DNA of 64,000 nucleotides from Nisaea denitrificans DSM 18348. GTDB lineage: Bacteria > Pseudomonadota > Alphaproteobacteria > Thalassobaculales > Thalassobaculaceae. This document shows, in pieces, positions 17,922-27,378 of this stretch (positions are counted from its first letter, which is position 1; each line of letters begins with the position of its first letter). The stretch covers positions 1,116,001-1,180,000 of the forward strand of contig NZ_AUFM01000011.1 of assembly GCF_000426505.1 (NCBI RefSeq). The letters run 5' to 3'. The notes under the pieces were generated by a model. The model was not told where the DNA came from and did no database searches. It saw only the letters and a list, made by a program, of their open reading frames with translations. A program made the position numbers and the translations under genes.

Positions 17922-19132
17922 ACCAGCATGACCGCCGACTTGGACGGCACATATCCGACCCGGTCCGGGCGCAGAACAGAAAAGCAATTGTCGACTGCCT
18001 CCGGCGGCACCAGGCCGCGGCGCGGATCGAAATCGCAAAGCATGTCGGCATCAGCCCCGCGACGGTCACGGTTATCACCTCGGAATTGATCGAGGATGGT
18101 GTGATCCGCGAGGAAATAAGCTCGGCGGACAGAAACGGGTCGTCACGCGGCCGCCCCCGCACACGACTGGAGTTGAACCCGGAAGCCGGCTTCGCCATCG
18201 GCATCAAGATATCGATGCACCAGGCCTCTATCTCTCTGACGAACCTCTCGGGAGAAATTCTGGGGGCAAAGATCGTTCCCATGCGCGCAAACCGCGACGC
18301 GCCGGAACGTATCGCCGAGGTCTGCATGACCCAGATACAGGAAGTGATCGGCGATGCCGGGATCGATCCGGAGCTGGTTCTCGGTGTCGGAATTGGCGTT
18401 CCTGGCTATGTGGAATATCCATCCGGAATTGTCAGATGGGCGCCGGTCTTCTCTCGACCGGACGTGCCGTTCCGCGAGATCGTCGAGCAGAAAACCGGAT
18501 TTCGAACCTTTATCGACAATGACGCCAATATGACGGCCCTCGCCGAGAAATGGTTCGGGGTCGGGCGGCAATTCCCGACCTTCCTGGTCGTCACCGTCGA
18601 GCATGGCATCGGCATGGGGCTGGTTGTCGACGAAAAGCTCTATCGTGGTGCCCGCGGCTTCGGGGCTGAGTTCGGACACACGAAGATCGTCGTTGGCGGC
18701 GCCCTATGCCGCTGCGGCCAGCGCGGGTGCGTCGAAGCCTATGCCTCAGACTACGCCATAGCACGTGAAGCGAACGTCTTGGGGTCAACAACCGACATCG
18801 ACGATCCGTTCGCCTTGCAGGACCGGATGGAGCATCTCATCAAGCTGTCAGATGAAGGCTCGCCAGCAGTGACGTCGATCTTCAAACGCGCGGGAACCAT
18901 GCTCGGCACCGGCATCGCCAATCTCGTCGACGTTCTGGACCCTCCGGTCGTTGTGCTTTCGGGCGCCCGATCCCGGTCCGCAAAGGCATTTTTCACAGCG
19001 CTCACCGGCGCGATGGAAGCCAACAGGTTCCCCGGAGCCCAGACCAAGGTCGATCTTCGGGTCGATCCGGGCGGTGACGAAGTCTGGGCGCATGGCGCCG
19101 CCGCGCTGGTGCTGGAAGAAACCCTTATCTGA
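17918..19132 (+). CDS. ROK family transcriptional regulator
   Basis: Sugar-responsive regulator of 404 residues. The N-terminal helix-turn-helix (about residues 30-60, [19 protein letters not shown]) precedes a ROK sugar-kinase-like domain. That domain has [26 protein letters not shown] and the zinc motif [14 protein letters not shown]. It is translationally coupled (ATGA) to the ATPase gene of the xylose-type importer, which makes it the likely local repressor or activator responding to the transported sugar. Confidence 0.9.
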   Translation: MNQHDRRLGRHISDPVRAQNRKAIVDCLRRHQAAARIEIAKHVGISPATVTVITSELIEDGVIREEISSADRNGSSRGRPRTRLELNPEAGFAIGIKISMHQASISLTNLSGEILGAKIVPMRANRDAPERIAEVCMTQIQEVIGDAGIDPELVLGVGIGVPGYVEYPSGIVRWAPVFSRPDVPFREIVEQKTGFRTFIDNDANMTALAEKWFGVGRQFPTFLVVTVEHGIGMGLVVDEKLYRGARGFGAEFGHTKIVVGGALCRCGQRGCVEAYASDYAIAREANVLGSTTDIDDPFALQDRMEHLIKLSDEGSPAVTSIFKRAGTMLGTGIANLVDVLDPPVVVLSGARSRSAKAFFTALTGAMEANRFPGAQTKVDLRVDPGGDEVWAHGAAALVLEETLI

Positions 19133-19142
19133 GAGCCGCAGA

Positions 19143-20021
19143 TCAGGCGGACGCGAGGGCTTTCAGACGTACGGGGTCGAGCCCGTAGACCATATCGCGC
19201 AACTGATCGAGCAATGCCTGCCGGTCGTTCCCGATGGAAAGCTCCGATGACCGGACCGGTGTGCCGATATGGGCCTGCACATCGTCGCCAATCCGGCGGG
19301 CCACCTCGTTCATCAGAAGGGCTTCGCGCAAAGCCTCGCTGAACCGGCTGACCAGATGAAACAGGAACCGATTCTGCCCCTCGAAGAAGATAGGAACGAC
19401 GGTCGCATCCGTCTGGGCGATGAGCTTGCCCGCAAAAAGCTTCCAGGGAGCGTCAGTCGCCCTGCCGAATAATTTCTCCGACGTAGACACTCGTCCCGCC
19501 GGAAAAATCACCAGCGCGCCGCCGTCATTGAGATGCGCCAGAGCCTTGCGCTTCGATTCGACATTGCTGCGCACCGCGCTCGATGCTCCGTCGAACTCGA
19601 TCGGAATCAGATAGGGCCGCAACGGCTCTGCCCGCCCAAGGGCTGCATGCGCGAGCAGCTTGAAGTCCTTGCGGACGAGCGACGTGATATGCCCGACAGC
19701 AATTCCGTCAAGCACTCCAAACGGGTGGTTCGCAACCACGATCAGAGGACCTTCAGCCGGGATCGCATTAAGGCGGCTCCGCTCGAAATTAACGGATAAC
19801 CTCAGATACTCGACGGCAGAGTGCCAGAAATTATCGGTGTCGTGATGTTTCCGGCAATAGTCGTCATACATCCGTTGCAGACGCGGCTGCCCGCTCAGCA
19901 ACTCGACGAAACGGATGAGCACCTGCCGGGTCAAAGAGTCGTCTGGATTACAGTACGAAACGACCGGCGTCCGTTTTTCGAACTCCTGCCGGATCCAGTT
20001 TACCCCAGATTTTCCGACCAT
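19143..20021 (-). CDS. lysophospholipid acyltransferase family protein
   Basis: PlsC-like acyltransferase, 292 residues from the ATG at 20021 (a TTG at 20075 would add 18). Such enzymes transfer acyl groups to lysolipids or ornithine lipids at the inner membrane. The histidine motif reads NHPFGVLDG, with one residue more between His and Asp than the textbook HX4D; this is the hemolysin-like variant. A downstream FPAGRVST motif matches the FPEG block that binds the acceptor phosphate. The gene is convergent with the ROK gene (10 bases apart) and divergent from the BTAD regulator. No partner acyltransferase is nearby. Confidence 0.8.
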   Translation of the reverse strand: MVGKSGVNWIRQEFEKRTPVVSYCNPDDSLTRQVLIRFVELLSGQPRLQRMYDDYCRKHHDTDNFWHSAVEYLRLSVNFERSRLNAIPAEGPLIVVANHPFGVLDGIAVGHITSLVRKDFKLLAHAALGRAEPLRPYLIPIEFDGASSAVRSNVESKRKALAHLNDGGALVIFPAGRVSTSEKLFGRATDAPWKLFAGKLIAQTDATVVPIFFEGQNRFLFHLVSRFSEALREALLMNEVARRIGDDVQAHIGTPVRSSELSIGNDRQALLDQLRDMVYGLDPVRLKALASA

Positions 20022-20216
20022 TTTTACACCGCGCCTTTTGCTCAAAAGACGGAGGCTAGCGGCCAGGAATGACAACTTGATGACCGATTAATTGCAGTCT
20101 TTCAGTCATGTTCTTTTATGAACCGGATGAGCAGGCATACCGGCAGTTTTATTTATGATTAACTGGCGCCGGCGCCCCTGATTTGGCATTGTTTTCATGA
20201 TGATCATGCAGAATTC

Positions 20217-22355
20217 ATGATTCCGCTTTGTGCGCCGGGCAGCGGGTCAGAAGCACTGTCCTGGATGATTGAACCAGATGATGCACTCTTGGGAAACATG
20301 GTCGACGCCCCCTCCCATTTAACGGAACATTCCACGCCAATCGGCAGTGCATCGGCCACTCCGACAGCAGGCCCGCCGTCAGCTCTGATCAAAGTCAGCC
20401 TTCTCGGCGGTTTTCTGATCGAGGCACCTAACGGAACAGTCGGTTTGCCCAGCCGAAAGGCACAGGCAATTCTCGCCTATCTCATGCTGCTGCCGTCACA
20501 AAAAGCGACCAGAGAGAGCATTGCAGGCCTCCTCTGGAGCGGTGCGACAGAAGACCTTGCGCGCGCATCGCTGCGACAGGCCCTCCGGAGGCTCAACCAG
20601 TATTTCGATGCCGTCGGCATCGTTGGAATTGACGCGACGCGGACCGAGGTCCGTCTCAATAAAAGGATGTTCGAAACCGACCTTTGGGCTGTTCTGGAAA
20701 TTGACGCCGATGCGCCGATACACCCCATCTTGCTGCAACGCTCCGACATATCGGCCTCGCTGTTGCTCGGCTTCGACGACCTGGATGAGGCTTTTAACTC
20801 CTGGGTGCTGACGCAAAGGCAAAACCTGAATGATCGTCTGGTTGCCAGCCTGGAGGTCCGCCTGGCCCAACCCTCCGGCAATGCAGGCCGCGATGCAGCG
20901 CACGCGACCAAGAATGCGGCTCTTGCCCTCTCCAACCTCGACCCGACCCATGAAGGCGCATGCCGGGAGCTGATGCTGCAGCATGTCCGCGCAGGAGATA
21001 TCGGCTCCGCCCTGAAGCGCTATAATCGCCTCTGGTCGCTGCTTGAAAACGACTATGACATGGAGCCGTCCGACGAGACCAAGGCGCTCGTCGCCCTGAT
21101 CAAGAGCGGCGCTGATGAGGCTGATGCAAAACCGGATGCCGGATCTTCGAGGCCCGACCCGTCCGGAACTCCCCGTCTGGTTGTCGAATCATTCAGTTAC
21201 GCGGGCGTGCCGGACCCGCTGAAATTCATGGCCCGCGCTTTCCGTCATCAATTCATGTCCAGCCTGCTCAAATTCAGGGAATGGCTGGTGGTCGATGGCG
21301 AACGCGCCGAACGCCAGAGAATCATGCTTCCGTCTAACCCGGTCTTCAGAATTTCGGGCGATACATACGTTAAAGACACGATCCTCTATGTCGTGGTTTC
21401 GGTTCGTGACTCCAGCAATGACACCATCCTCTGGAGCGAAGAGAACCCGGCAAGTCTGGATACCTGGCCGCGAACGCTCCGGCAGCTCGTGCAGAAGCTC
21501 GCCATAGCCATCAATACCCATGTCGCGAGCAACCGGCAGTCCGCCAAACGCGAAGAGCCGAGCCAGCCCCCCCCCGTCTACGACAGATGGATGCAAGGCC
21601 GCCGACTGCTTCATCTCTGGACCCCGACCGGATGGGCCGAGGCCGAGGAAATCTTCACATCAGTGCGTAAGGACCAGCCCGACTTCGCGCCAGGTCATTC
21701 CAGCCTTTCATTCTGCGCCAGCCTCAAGCGGTTCGTTTATCCGGGGTTCCGAGACGAACCCGGCCTCTCACTTTTGGCCATCGAGCATGCAAAACGCTCG
21801 ATACAGCTCGGCCCAAGGGACACAAAGGGCTACCAGGCTTCCGGCTGGGCTCACATTCTGGTCGGGGAATTCGAACGGGCCGCGCTCTGCTTCGGTATCG
21901 CCGAAACCCTGAATGAAAACGACATCGGAGTCGCTGTCTCCTCCGCCCTGGGTCTGGCCTATTGCGGAGAATCCGAAGAGGCTTTGCGGCGGCTGGATCA
22001 CCTGCAGGAAGCCGGCTTCGACTACCAGTCGCTACACTGGTCCATTGAAGCCGCCTGCCGTTTCATTTGCCGGGATTATCCGGGAACGCTCTGGGCAGCG
22101 GCGAAAGCGAACGAAGGCGCATTCTATCCACAGGCCTGGTCAGCGGTGGCCTTTGCCCAACTCGGGAACGACCGCTCAGCTGAGCGCGAAGCCCGGAAGT
22201 TCCTCGCCACCGCCCGCGAGAACTGGACCGGCGAGATGCCCCCTCTACCCGGCGATATTTCCCGCTGGTTCCTCTCGGTTCAGCCCTTTCGCAATCCGGC
22301 AGACTATTTCCATATGAAACACTCCCTGGAACGCGCCGGCCTCACAACCCGCTGA
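20217..22355 (+). CDS. BTAD/TPR transcriptional activator-like protein
   Basis: Large regulator of 712 residues. After a low-complexity N-terminus, a winged-helix OmpR-like domain (about 58-135, KVSLLGGFLIEAPNG to ASLRQALRRL) is followed by a bacterial transcriptional activation domain (about 145-300, with CRELMLQHVRAGDIGSALKRY). A middle domain (about 330-440) resembles the TolB-like segment seen in adenylate-cyclase-type regulators. C-terminal TPR-like repeats (about 470-700) include the ARRYEE-less helices around YQASGWAHILVGEFERA. No nucleotide-binding motif is visible. It is isolated, so its targets are unknown. A weak AATAACA/TGTTATT hairpin lies past its stop. Confidence 0.82.
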   Translation: MIPLCAPGSGSEALSWMIEPDDALLGNMVDAPSHLTEHSTPIGSASATPTAGPPSALIKVSLLGGFLIEAPNGTVGLPSRKAQAILAYLMLLPSQKATRESIAGLLWSGATEDLARASLRQALRRLNQYFDAVGIVGIDATRTEVRLNKRMFETDLWAVLEIDADAPIHPILLQRSDISASLLLGFDDLDEAFNSWVLTQRQNLNDRLVASLEVRLAQPSGNAGRDAAHATKNAALALSNLDPTHEGACRELMLQHVRAGDIGSALKRYNRLWSLLENDYDMEPSDETKALVALIKSGADEADAKPDAGSSRPDPSGTPRLVVESFSYAGVPDPLKFMARAFRHQFMSSLLKFREWLVVDGERAERQRIMLPSNPVFRISGDTYVKDTILYVVVSVRDSSNDTILWSEENPASLDTWPRTLRQLVQKLAIAINTHVASNRQSAKREEPSQPPPVYDRWMQGRRLLHLWTPTGWAEAEEIFTSVRKDQPDFAPGHSSLSFCASLKRFVYPGFRDEPGLSLLAIEHAKRSIQLGPRDTKGYQASGWAHILVGEFERAALCFGIAETLNENDIGVAVSSALGLAYCGESEEALRRLDHLQEAGFDYQSLHWSIEAACRFICRDYPGTLWAAAKANEGAFYPQAWSAVAFAQLGNDRSAEREARKFLATARENWTGEMPPLPGDISRWFLSVQPFRNPADYFHMKHSLERAGLTTR

Positions 22356-22369
22356 GAAAACGCTCCAGG

Positions 22370-22388
22370 AATAACATCAGGTGTTATT
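22370..22388. terminator. weak hairpin between convergent genes
   Basis: AATAACA (22370-22376) pairs with TGTTATT (22382-22388) over a five-base loop. It overlaps the stop codon of the leftward permease. It is short and AT-rich, so termination is uncertain. Confidence 0.3.
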
Positions 22389-23049
22389 GACCGACCCGAT
22401 GCTCCATCCGGCTGAGAATGCGGACGACGGGCCAAAGGATCACCAGATACATCGCAGCCGCCATGACGAGTGGTGAGGAATTATAGGTCAGGGACCGCGC
22501 CATATCGGCCGAATACAGCAATTCCTGAAACGAGACGACGCTGGCGATCGATGTCAGTTTCACGACCTCAATGCTGTTGCTGAGCAGATCCGGAAGCACG
22601 TTCCGTGTCGCCTGCGGCAGCACCACGTAAGCCATGGTCTGCAACGGCCCCAGCCCGGTTGACCGCGCTGCCTCCGTTTGCCCGGCACCGATACTCTCGA
22701 TGCCGGCACGGAAAATTTCCGCGAAGTAGGCCGAGTTGTTCAGCAGGAAGGCGATGCACACTGCGGCGAAAGGCGAGATATCAATGCCCGCAAACGGCAA
22801 TCCGGCATAGACGAAGATCAGCAGCACGAGCGGCGGAACCGCGCGAAACAGGTCGATGAACGCAATAACCGCATACCGCAGCACCCGTCTCCGGGTGCGG
22901 GCAGCAAGAGCGACGACCAGGCCTCCAAGTAACCCGAGCGGGATCACCGCCAGGCAGAGCAGAAGGGTCTGACCAACACCGCGCAGCAGCAGCGGAAAGG
23001 CTTCCGCCATGATCTCGAAATTGAAAAAGTTGAAAATCAGCAAATCCAT
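22384..23049 (-). CDS. amino-acid ABC transporter permease (second)
   Basis: HisM/GlnP-type membrane subunit of a polar amino-acid importer, 221 residues, beginning MDLLIFNFF one base after the previous permease stop. The family loop [28 protein letters not shown] and about five hydrophobic helices are visible. It pairs with the permease encoded at 23051-23752 to form a heterodimer. An in-frame reading further upstream into the neighbouring permease gene is not credible as a start. Confidence 0.88.
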   Translation of the reverse strand: MDLLIFNFFNFEIMAEAFPLLLRGVGQTLLLCLAVIPLGLLGGLVVALAARTRRRVLRYAVIAFIDLFRAVPPLVLLIFVYAGLPFAGIDISPFAAVCIAFLLNNSAYFAEIFRAGIESIGAGQTEAARSTGLGPLQTMAYVVLPQATRNVLPDLLSNSIEVVKLTSIASVVSFQELLYSADMARSLTYNSSPLVMAAAMYLVILWPVVRILSRMEHRVGQ

Positions 23050-23050
23050 G

Positions 23051-23752
23051 TCAGGCACGCCTCCACTGGAACCGCGTCTCGATCCATCGACCGACGATAA
23101 CAACCGGAATGAAAAGCAGAATGTAGGCAATCGCCCCCATCATCAGCGGCGTCGCGCTGCCGGAGAAGGATTGCGCCGTCGATGCCTCGTTCAGGATCTC
23201 TCCAACCCCGATAACGGTACCAAGGGCCGTATTCTTGGTGATTGCGATCGTCCGGTTTGTGAGCGGCGCGACCGTCATGCGGATGGCCTGGGGTACGACC
23301 ACATAGATCAGGCACTGATTGAACCCGAGTCCGGTCGACCGTGCCGCTTCCCATTGCCCCTTGCGAACAGAGAGAATACCGGCCCAGAAAATCTCCTCCG
23401 CAAAGGCTGCGAGCACCAGCGTCAGGACCAGCCAGAGGACAAAAAACCCGGAGAGAGTCAGACCGACCGTCGGCAAGCCGAAATACATCAGCAGAATGAT
23501 GACAAGGGGCGGAAGCGACCGCAGCAGGTCGACCACGCCGACGATGATCAGGGAAAGTGCCGTTATCCGGTAAGCCCGCACGATCGCCAGCGCCATACCC
23601 AGCGCCAGCCCGCACACGACCACAAGCAGGGCGATCTCGCAGGTGACGATGACACCATCACCGATCGCACCCGCATACTGGTCGATCAGATCCGGCCTGA
23701 AAAAGGTTTCAATGAAGTGGGCCCACGTGCCGGCTTCCGGCGCGGTGCTCAT
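23051..23752 (-). CDS. amino-acid ABC transporter permease (first)
   Basis: HisQ/GlnP-type permease of 233 residues with about five membrane helices and the conserved cytoplasmic loop [29 protein letters not shown]. Its ATG overlaps the ATPase stop (ATGA), and the second permease starts one base after its own stop. Together with the ATPase and binding protein it forms one leftward operon for a polar amino acid or opine-like compound. Confidence 0.9.
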   Translation of the reverse strand: MSTAPEAGTWAHFIETFFRPDLIDQYAGAIGDGVIVTCEIALLVVVCGLALGMALAIVRAYRITALSLIIVGVVDLLRSLPPLVIILLMYFGLPTVGLTLSGFFVLWLVLTLVLAAFAEEIFWAGILSVRKGQWEAARSTGLGFNQCLIYVVVPQAIRMTVAPLTNRTIAITKNTALGTVIGVGEILNEASTAQSFSGSATPLMMGAIAYILLFIPVVIVGRWIETRFQWRRA

Positions 23753-24483
23753 TGACCGATCTCTTGCATGAATTCACGGGTCCGGGCGTGTTCAGGAGAT
23801 TCGAAGATCTTTTCCGGCGTCCCCTCTTCCAGAATTTGCCCGTCCGCCATGAAGATCACCCGGTCAGCGGCCGCGCGGGCAAAACGCATCTCGTGGCTTA
23901 CCACAACCATCGTCATGCCGGCTTCCCGAAGCTGTTGCATGACCTGCAGGACGCTGCCGACCAATTCGGGATCAAGCGCGCTCGTGGGCTCGTCGAAAAG
24001 CATGACGGTCGGCTCAAGGGCCAAAGCACGGGCAATGGCCACGCGCTGTTGTTGCCCGCCGGACAGCTCTCCTGGATGGGAGTCGGCCTTGTCGCCCAGA
24101 CCGACCCTGTCCAGCATGGCTTCGGCGATCTCATTCGCTTCCGCGCGTGCCTTGCCGAGCACCTTGCGCAGGGCCAGCGTGACATTGTCCCGCGCTGTCA
24201 GATGCGGATAGAGGTTAAACTGCTGGAAAACCATGCCGAGGCGGCGGCGCATCAGATTGATGTCCACTGACCGGTCCATCAGATTGACACCATCGAACAT
24301 AACGGAGCCCTCGGTCGGCTCCTCCAGCCGGTTGAAACATCTCAGCATGGTGCTCTTGCCGGACCCGGACGGCCCGATGACGAAGACCAACTCCCCGGTG
24401 TTCAGGGTAAAGTCGACACCTTTCAAGGCATCGAAGTCGCCGAATGACTTCCAGAGACCGCGCGCCTCGAGGATCGCTGCCAT
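23749..24483 (-). CDS. amino-acid ABC transporter ATP-binding protein, GlnQ-like
   Basis: ATPase of 244 residues with Walker [11 protein letters not shown]-loop [10 protein letters not shown], signature [15 protein letters not shown], Walker [15 protein letters not shown] and the switch histidine in VVSHEMRFA. It lies 84 bases after the binding-protein stop, beyond a stem-loop, and is translationally coupled to the first permease. Confidence 0.93.
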   Translation of the reverse strand: MAAILEARGLWKSFGDFDALKGVDFTLNTGELVFVIGPSGSGKSTMLRCFNRLEEPTEGSVMFDGVNLMDRSVDINLMRRRLGMVFQQFNLYPHLTARDNVTLALRKVLGKARAEANEIAEAMLDRVGLGDKADSHPGELSGGQQQRVAIARALALEPTVMLFDEPTSALDPELVGSVLQVMQQLREAGMTMVVVSHEMRFARAAADRVIFMADGQILEEGTPEKIFESPEHARTREFMQEIGQ

Positions 24484-24518
24484 AGTCGGGATATCTTTCT
24501 ACAGGTATTGGAACGCAT

Positions 24519-24554
24519 CACGGCGGCGCGCAGCATCTCGCAGGCGCCGCCGTG
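24519..24554 (-). terminator. stem-loop after amino-acid binding-protein gene
   Basis: Arms CACGGCGGCGC (24519-24529) and GCGCCGCCGTG (24544-24554) form an 11-base-pair stem with a 14-base loop between the binding-protein and ATPase genes. There is no T-run, so a partial terminator or mRNA-protecting structure is likely. Confidence 0.5.
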
Positions 24555-24567
24555 ACAAAGTGACTTA

Positions 24568-25404
24568 TCAGCTACAGGACGACGTATGCGCAGTCGGATC
24601 GTAGCCCTCGAAACCGGGCTCGCCATATCCGGGCCGGACAGTTACAGCCGAGGAACCAGCCGCAGGCGTCACGCCGAACCATTTCTCGCTTAGTTTCACC
24701 AGCGTTCCGTCGAGTTTCATGCACTCGATTGCCGCATCCACCTTGTTGCGCAACTCCACGCTATCCTTGCGGAACGGCACAGAGAACACCTTACCGGTGG
24801 AATGCAGATAGGAGAGCTCGATCAGCGGATTTTTCTTCACCGCCCAGGCAACGCCCGTATTACCCGCTACGTTGGCGAATGCGCGCCCGGAGATAACAGC
24901 CTGAACGGCATCGGTCTGGGTGCCGTAGGATTCGACTTTCCAGCCGATATCACTCTCCAGCCCCCGGGCCCACTGATCATAAGCAGACCCTTTGTTCACC
25001 GCGATCACCTTACCGGCGAACTCCTTCAGCGACTCGACCTTGGGCGATCCTTTCTTGACCACGAACTGGAAATCCGTGTCGAGATATCCTTCGCTGAACA
25101 GCATGCTCTTGGAACGTTCTTCGGTCAGCGTGGTTGGCGCAACGAGAAAGTCATACGTCCCAGCCTGCATGCCTGGAAGCAGTCCCGACCACTGGGCAGC
25201 AGTGATATCCATCTCGGCGCCAAGACGTTTTCCGAGCGCTTCGGCGAAATCGACATTGAAGCCTTCAACACCACCGGAGAGTTTCGGCATGGCGTGCGGA
25301 GCAAAGGTTCCGTCAAGCGCAACCTTGTAGGTCTTTGCTTCAACACTTCCGGATAATGCCATCGCGGTGACTGCGCCGATTGCTGCAATTTTCATGAAGT
25401 TCAT
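24568..25404 (-). CDS. amino-acid ABC transporter substrate-binding protein
   Basis: Periplasmic family 3 binding protein of 278 residues. The start ATG at 25404 has AAGGAGG six bases upstream. The signal peptide ends in VEAKT. Motifs FAPHAMPKLSGGVEGFNVDFAEALGKRL and WSGLLPGMQAGTYDFLVAPTTLTEERSK (each cut here to the recognised family pattern) identify the SBP_bac_3 fold. A C-terminal tail with two cysteines (SSCS end and one upstream at ECMK) extends beyond the usual length. The lead position in the operon is typical. The ligand is not predictable. Confidence 0.88.
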   Translation of the reverse strand: MNFMKIAAIGAVTAMALSGSVEAKTYKVALDGTFAPHAMPKLSGGVEGFNVDFAEALGKRLGAEMDITAAQWSGLLPGMQAGTYDFLVAPTTLTEERSKSMLFSEGYLDTDFQFVVKKGSPKVESLKEFAGKVIAVNKGSAYDQWARGLESDIGWKVESYGTQTDAVQAVISGRAFANVAGNTGVAWAVKKNPLIELSYLHSTGKVFSVPFRKDSVELRNKVDAAIECMKLDGTLVKLSEKWFGVTPAAGSSAVTVRPGYGEPGFEGYDPTAHTSSCS

Positions 25405-25844
25405 AGTCAGCCTCCTTGTTTTTGAGACGCCTGCCCGCCGTTTCGTTCTCGATAACGCCCATCCCCGCAGGCGCTATATCGGCTGAGCACCACGAGCAGG
25501 CCGCAGGACGCGACCCTATCTCGCAGCAGCGAAATGTTCGGAGAACAGAAGCTCCAAACGATTGGTCAGGAACTCTAGACCGAGATTTTGCGGTGCAACA
25601 ATATGAATTTTCGAATGAAAGCCTCACAAGTGCTTCCATAGTGGTTCAATTGGTCTGGTGCCGTTTGCGCATGTTGCACCGAACAATTTCATGGGCTAAT
25701 GGGAACCATGCCTCGTTCTGGAGAGGCTCCTTGTACCGGTCCGTATCTCTACCCAAATGCGGCTATAGAGTCGTCCATTCCTGAGACGGGCCAACATTCA
25801 CTGAGCGAGCGCGCGGATCGACCAAAATGCCGCGGGAGGATCAA
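25405..25844. other. 440-base intergenic region, divergent promoter
   Basis: Lies between the leftward amino-acid importer and the rightward aldehyde dehydrogenase. Short readable frames here lack ribosome sites and family motifs. I see no tRNA, riboswitch or clear long inverted repeat. It presumably holds both promoters, but I cannot place them confidently. Confidence 0.5.
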
Positions 25845-27296
25845 ATGGAACGCAAGACCGATTTCTTTATCGACGGAAAATGGGTAGCGCCGGCCAGCGC
25901 AAATGACTTCGAGGTCATCAACCCGGCCAACGAAACCCCTTTCGCGACGATTTCCCTCGGCAGCGAAGCCGATGTGAATAAGGCCGTCGCAGCCGCCAAG
26001 AGCGCTTTCGCGACCTGGAGCACCACGCCCCACGACGTGCGCATCGGCTATGTAGAAAAGCTGGCCGAGATCTATCAGGAACGCATCGAGGAGATGGCGA
26101 CCGCGATCTCCAACGAGATGGGCGCGCCGAAAAACATCGCCAGCACCCAGCAGGCAGCTGCCGGCCTGGGCCATATCAAGGCCTTTATCCGGGCGCTGAA
26201 GGCATTCACCTTCGAACATCCTCTGAATGAGAAGTTCCAGACCGAATACATCATGCATGAGCCGATCGGCGTCTGCGGTCTGATCACGCCGTGGAACTGG
26301 CCGATGAACCAGGTGACCCTGAAGGTCATCCCGGCCGTCGGCGTTGGCTGCACCGTGGTGCTGAAGCCGTCCGAAATCGCCCCGATGTCTTCCCTTCTTT
26401 TCGCCGAGTTCATGGAACAGGCAGGCTTCCCGGCCGGTGTGTTCAACCTCGTCAACGGCGACGGCCCGACCGTCGGCGAAGCGATGAGCAAGCATCCCGA
26501 CATCGACATGATGAGCTTCACAGGCTCGACCCGCGCCGGCATTGCCGTGACCAAGTCTTCGGCCGATACGGTCAAGCGCGTGTCGCTTGAACTCGGCGGC
26601 AAGGGCCCGAATCTGGTGTTCGCCGATACGGACGTTGCTAAAGCCGTCAAACGCGGTGTGCTGCACATGTTCAACAACAGCGGCCAGAGCTGCAACGCGC
26701 CGAGCCGGATGATTGTCGAAAAATCCGTATATGGCGAAGCGGTCGAAGTCGCCAAGTCCGTGGCCGAGGCACAGGAAGTGGGCGACCCGACACAGGATGG
26801 CCGTCAGATCGGCCCGGTGGTCTCGCAGGCCCAATACGACAAGATCCAGGGTCTGATCGAATCCGGCATCAAGGAAGGCGCAACGCTCCTTGCTGGCGGT
26901 CTCGGCCGCCCGGATGGCCTCAACCGCGGCTACTACGTGAAGCCGACCGTGTTTGCGGACGTAAAGGAAGACATGACCATTGCCCGGGAGGAAATCTTCG
27001 GCCCGGTGCTCTCGATCATGTCATTCGAGGACGAGGCCGACGCTGTCCGCATCGCCAACGATACGCCTTACGGCCTGACCTCCTACGTACAGACCGGTGA
27101 TCCGGAGCGGGCCAAACGCCTCGCCCGTCAACTCCGTGCCGGCATGGTCCAGATGAACGGTGCCGGTCGCGCGCCGGGTAGCCCGTTCGGTGGCTACAAA
27201 CAGTCCGGCAACGGTCGTGAGGGCGGCGAGTACGGCCTCATTGAATTCCTGGAAGTGAAGGCAGTCTCCGGCTGGCCGGCAGAAGCCGCCGAATAA
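25845..27296 (+). CDS. NAD(P)-dependent aldehyde dehydrogenase
   Basis: Aldehyde dehydrogenase of 483 residues; the start ATG at 25845 has CGGGAGGAT directly upstream. The oxyanion Asn (TPWNWPMNQ), the cofactor motif FTGSTRAGI, the catalytic Glu (LELGGKGPN) and the catalytic Cys (NNSGQSCNAPSR) are all present, followed by EEIFGPVL. It is closest in feel to broad-specificity aldehyde dehydrogenases, and the specific substrate is unknown. It is monocistronic, with a strong terminator behind it and an amino-acid importer upstream in the opposite direction. Confidence 0.92.
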   Translation: MERKTDFFIDGKWVAPASANDFEVINPANETPFATISLGSEADVNKAVAAAKSAFATWSTTPHDVRIGYVEKLAEIYQERIEEMATAISNEMGAPKNIASTQQAAAGLGHIKAFIRALKAFTFEHPLNEKFQTEYIMHEPIGVCGLITPWNWPMNQVTLKVIPAVGVGCTVVLKPSEIAPMSSLLFAEFMEQAGFPAGVFNLVNGDGPTVGEAMSKHPDIDMMSFTGSTRAGIAVTKSSADTVKRVSLELGGKGPNLVFADTDVAKAVKRGVLHMFNNSGQSCNAPSRMIVEKSVYGEAVEVAKSVAEAQEVGDPTQDGRQIGPVVSQAQYDKIQGLIESGIKEGATLLAGGLGRPDGLNRGYYVKPTVFADVKEDMTIAREEIFGPVLSIMSFEDEADAVRIANDTPYGLTSYVQTGDPERAKRLARQLRAGMVQMNGAGRAPGSPFGGYKQSGNGREGGEYGLIEFLEVKAVSGWPAEAAE

Positions 27297-27318
27297 CTTT
27301 CCAGACATCCTAAAAGAG

Positions 27319-27351
27319 CGGCCGCATCCAACCGATGCGGCCGTTTTTTTT
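27319..27351 (+). terminator. Rho-independent terminator of aldehyde dehydrogenase gene
   Basis: Arms CGGCCGCAT (27319-27327) and ATGCGGCCG (27335-27343) with a seven-base loop, followed by eight T residues. Confidence 0.92.
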
Positions 27352-27378
27352 ATCCGTATCGACCCAGTGGATTATCCG

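Noticed and set aside
25416-25784. Possible 122-residue protein in the intergenic gap before the aldehyde dehydrogenase
   Set aside because: No ribosome site, no domain pattern and unlike neighbouring codon use; treated as non-coding promoter region.
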